Below, one piece after another: positions 63,959 through 64,000 of a stretch of 64,000 nucleotides of DNA. Below the pieces are notes generated by a model. That model worked only from the letters and a program-made list of their open reading frames with translations. It was not told the origin of the DNA and ran no database searches. Position numbers and translations under genes: made by a program. The DNA is from Lachnospiraceae bacterium. GTDB lineage: Bacteria > Bacillota > Clostridia > Lachnospirales > Lachnospiraceae. The stretch is taken from contig JAUNIX010000001.1 in assembly GCA_030523275.1 (NCBI GenBank), positions 1 through 64,000 of the forward strand. Direction: 5' to 3'. How positions within the stretch are numbered: position 1 is the first letter of the stretch; each line of letters opens with the position of its first letter.

Positions 63959-64000
63959 GTACCGCATTGAAATCTATGATTACCAGATTCAATGTGGTAC
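63959..64000 (+). terminator. Inverted repeat at the window end, probable terminator
   Basis: GTACCGCATTGAAATC with GATTCAATGTGGTAC. Any T run would lie beyond the window. Confidence 0.6.

Overview
The window is AT-rich, low-GC Firmicute DNA. Terpenes and sugars aside, the gene set (tRNA cluster, tight same-strand operons with strong GGAGG ribosome sites, Ktr potassium uptake, PRD-type sugar regulators, pdxST, heterodimeric ABC exporters, NlpC/P60 secreted protein) fits a gut Clostridia, most likely Lachnospiraceae. The genus is not settled from sequence alone.

Layout. 1-300: tRNA-Val, -Leu, -Arg, then a terminator. 406-2246: fruR-like repressor plus 1-phosphofructokinase without the usual fructose PTS gene. 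2356-3277: secreted NlpC/P60 protein and tRNA-Gln. 3372-8280: GntR (YtrA-type) regulator with an ABC transporter operon whose last gene carries an in-frame stop. 8337-12729: maf, a possible structured RNA, pyrG, an EamA exporter and truA. 12990-17563: MarR plus a heterodimeric ABC exporter. 17636-23937: hexose-phosphate mutase, an Asn/Ser-rich small protein, a rhodanese protein, and RNA methyltransferase and nucleotide house-cleaning genes.

23950-34160 is the accessory region. It holds a structured element, a membrane protein plus ClpB-like AAA+ ATPase pair, three stacked hairpins, a FadR-type regulator, a chloramphenicol-acetyltransferase-like gene with a consensus promoter, a methyltransferase, and a run of broken genes cut by IS3 remnants. 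A MarR/MATE efflux cassette follows, with a 5' group II intron fragment behind it.

34187-42103: a membrane metallophosphoesterase, a MerR/MATE divergent pair, and an RpiR-controlled alpha-glucoside PTS with 6-phospho-alpha-glucosidase. 42246-49233: a second MerR divergent to a five-gene operon (lipoprotein, MBOAT acyltransferase, DHHW protein, transglutaminase-like lipoprotein, divergent DXS-like enzyme). 49427-54194: a ferric-type ABC importer with an MBL-fold hydrolase. 54383: a small membrane protein resembling transmembrane terpene cyclases. 55147-56590: pdxST. 56948-61898: KtrB/KtrA-type K+ uptake with a KdpDE-like two-component system. 62067-63953: an MtlR/ManR-type PRD regulator.

The strongest leads for something undescribed are four. 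First, a roughly 185-bp highly structured interspersed repeat in four copies, three lying immediately behind intrinsic terminators, with compensating base changes. Second, the AAA+/membrane-protein pair with a structured non-coding stretch behind it. Third, the MerR-controlled surface operon with its unusual DXS-like member. Fourth, the terpene-cyclase-like membrane protein behind three spaced repeats.
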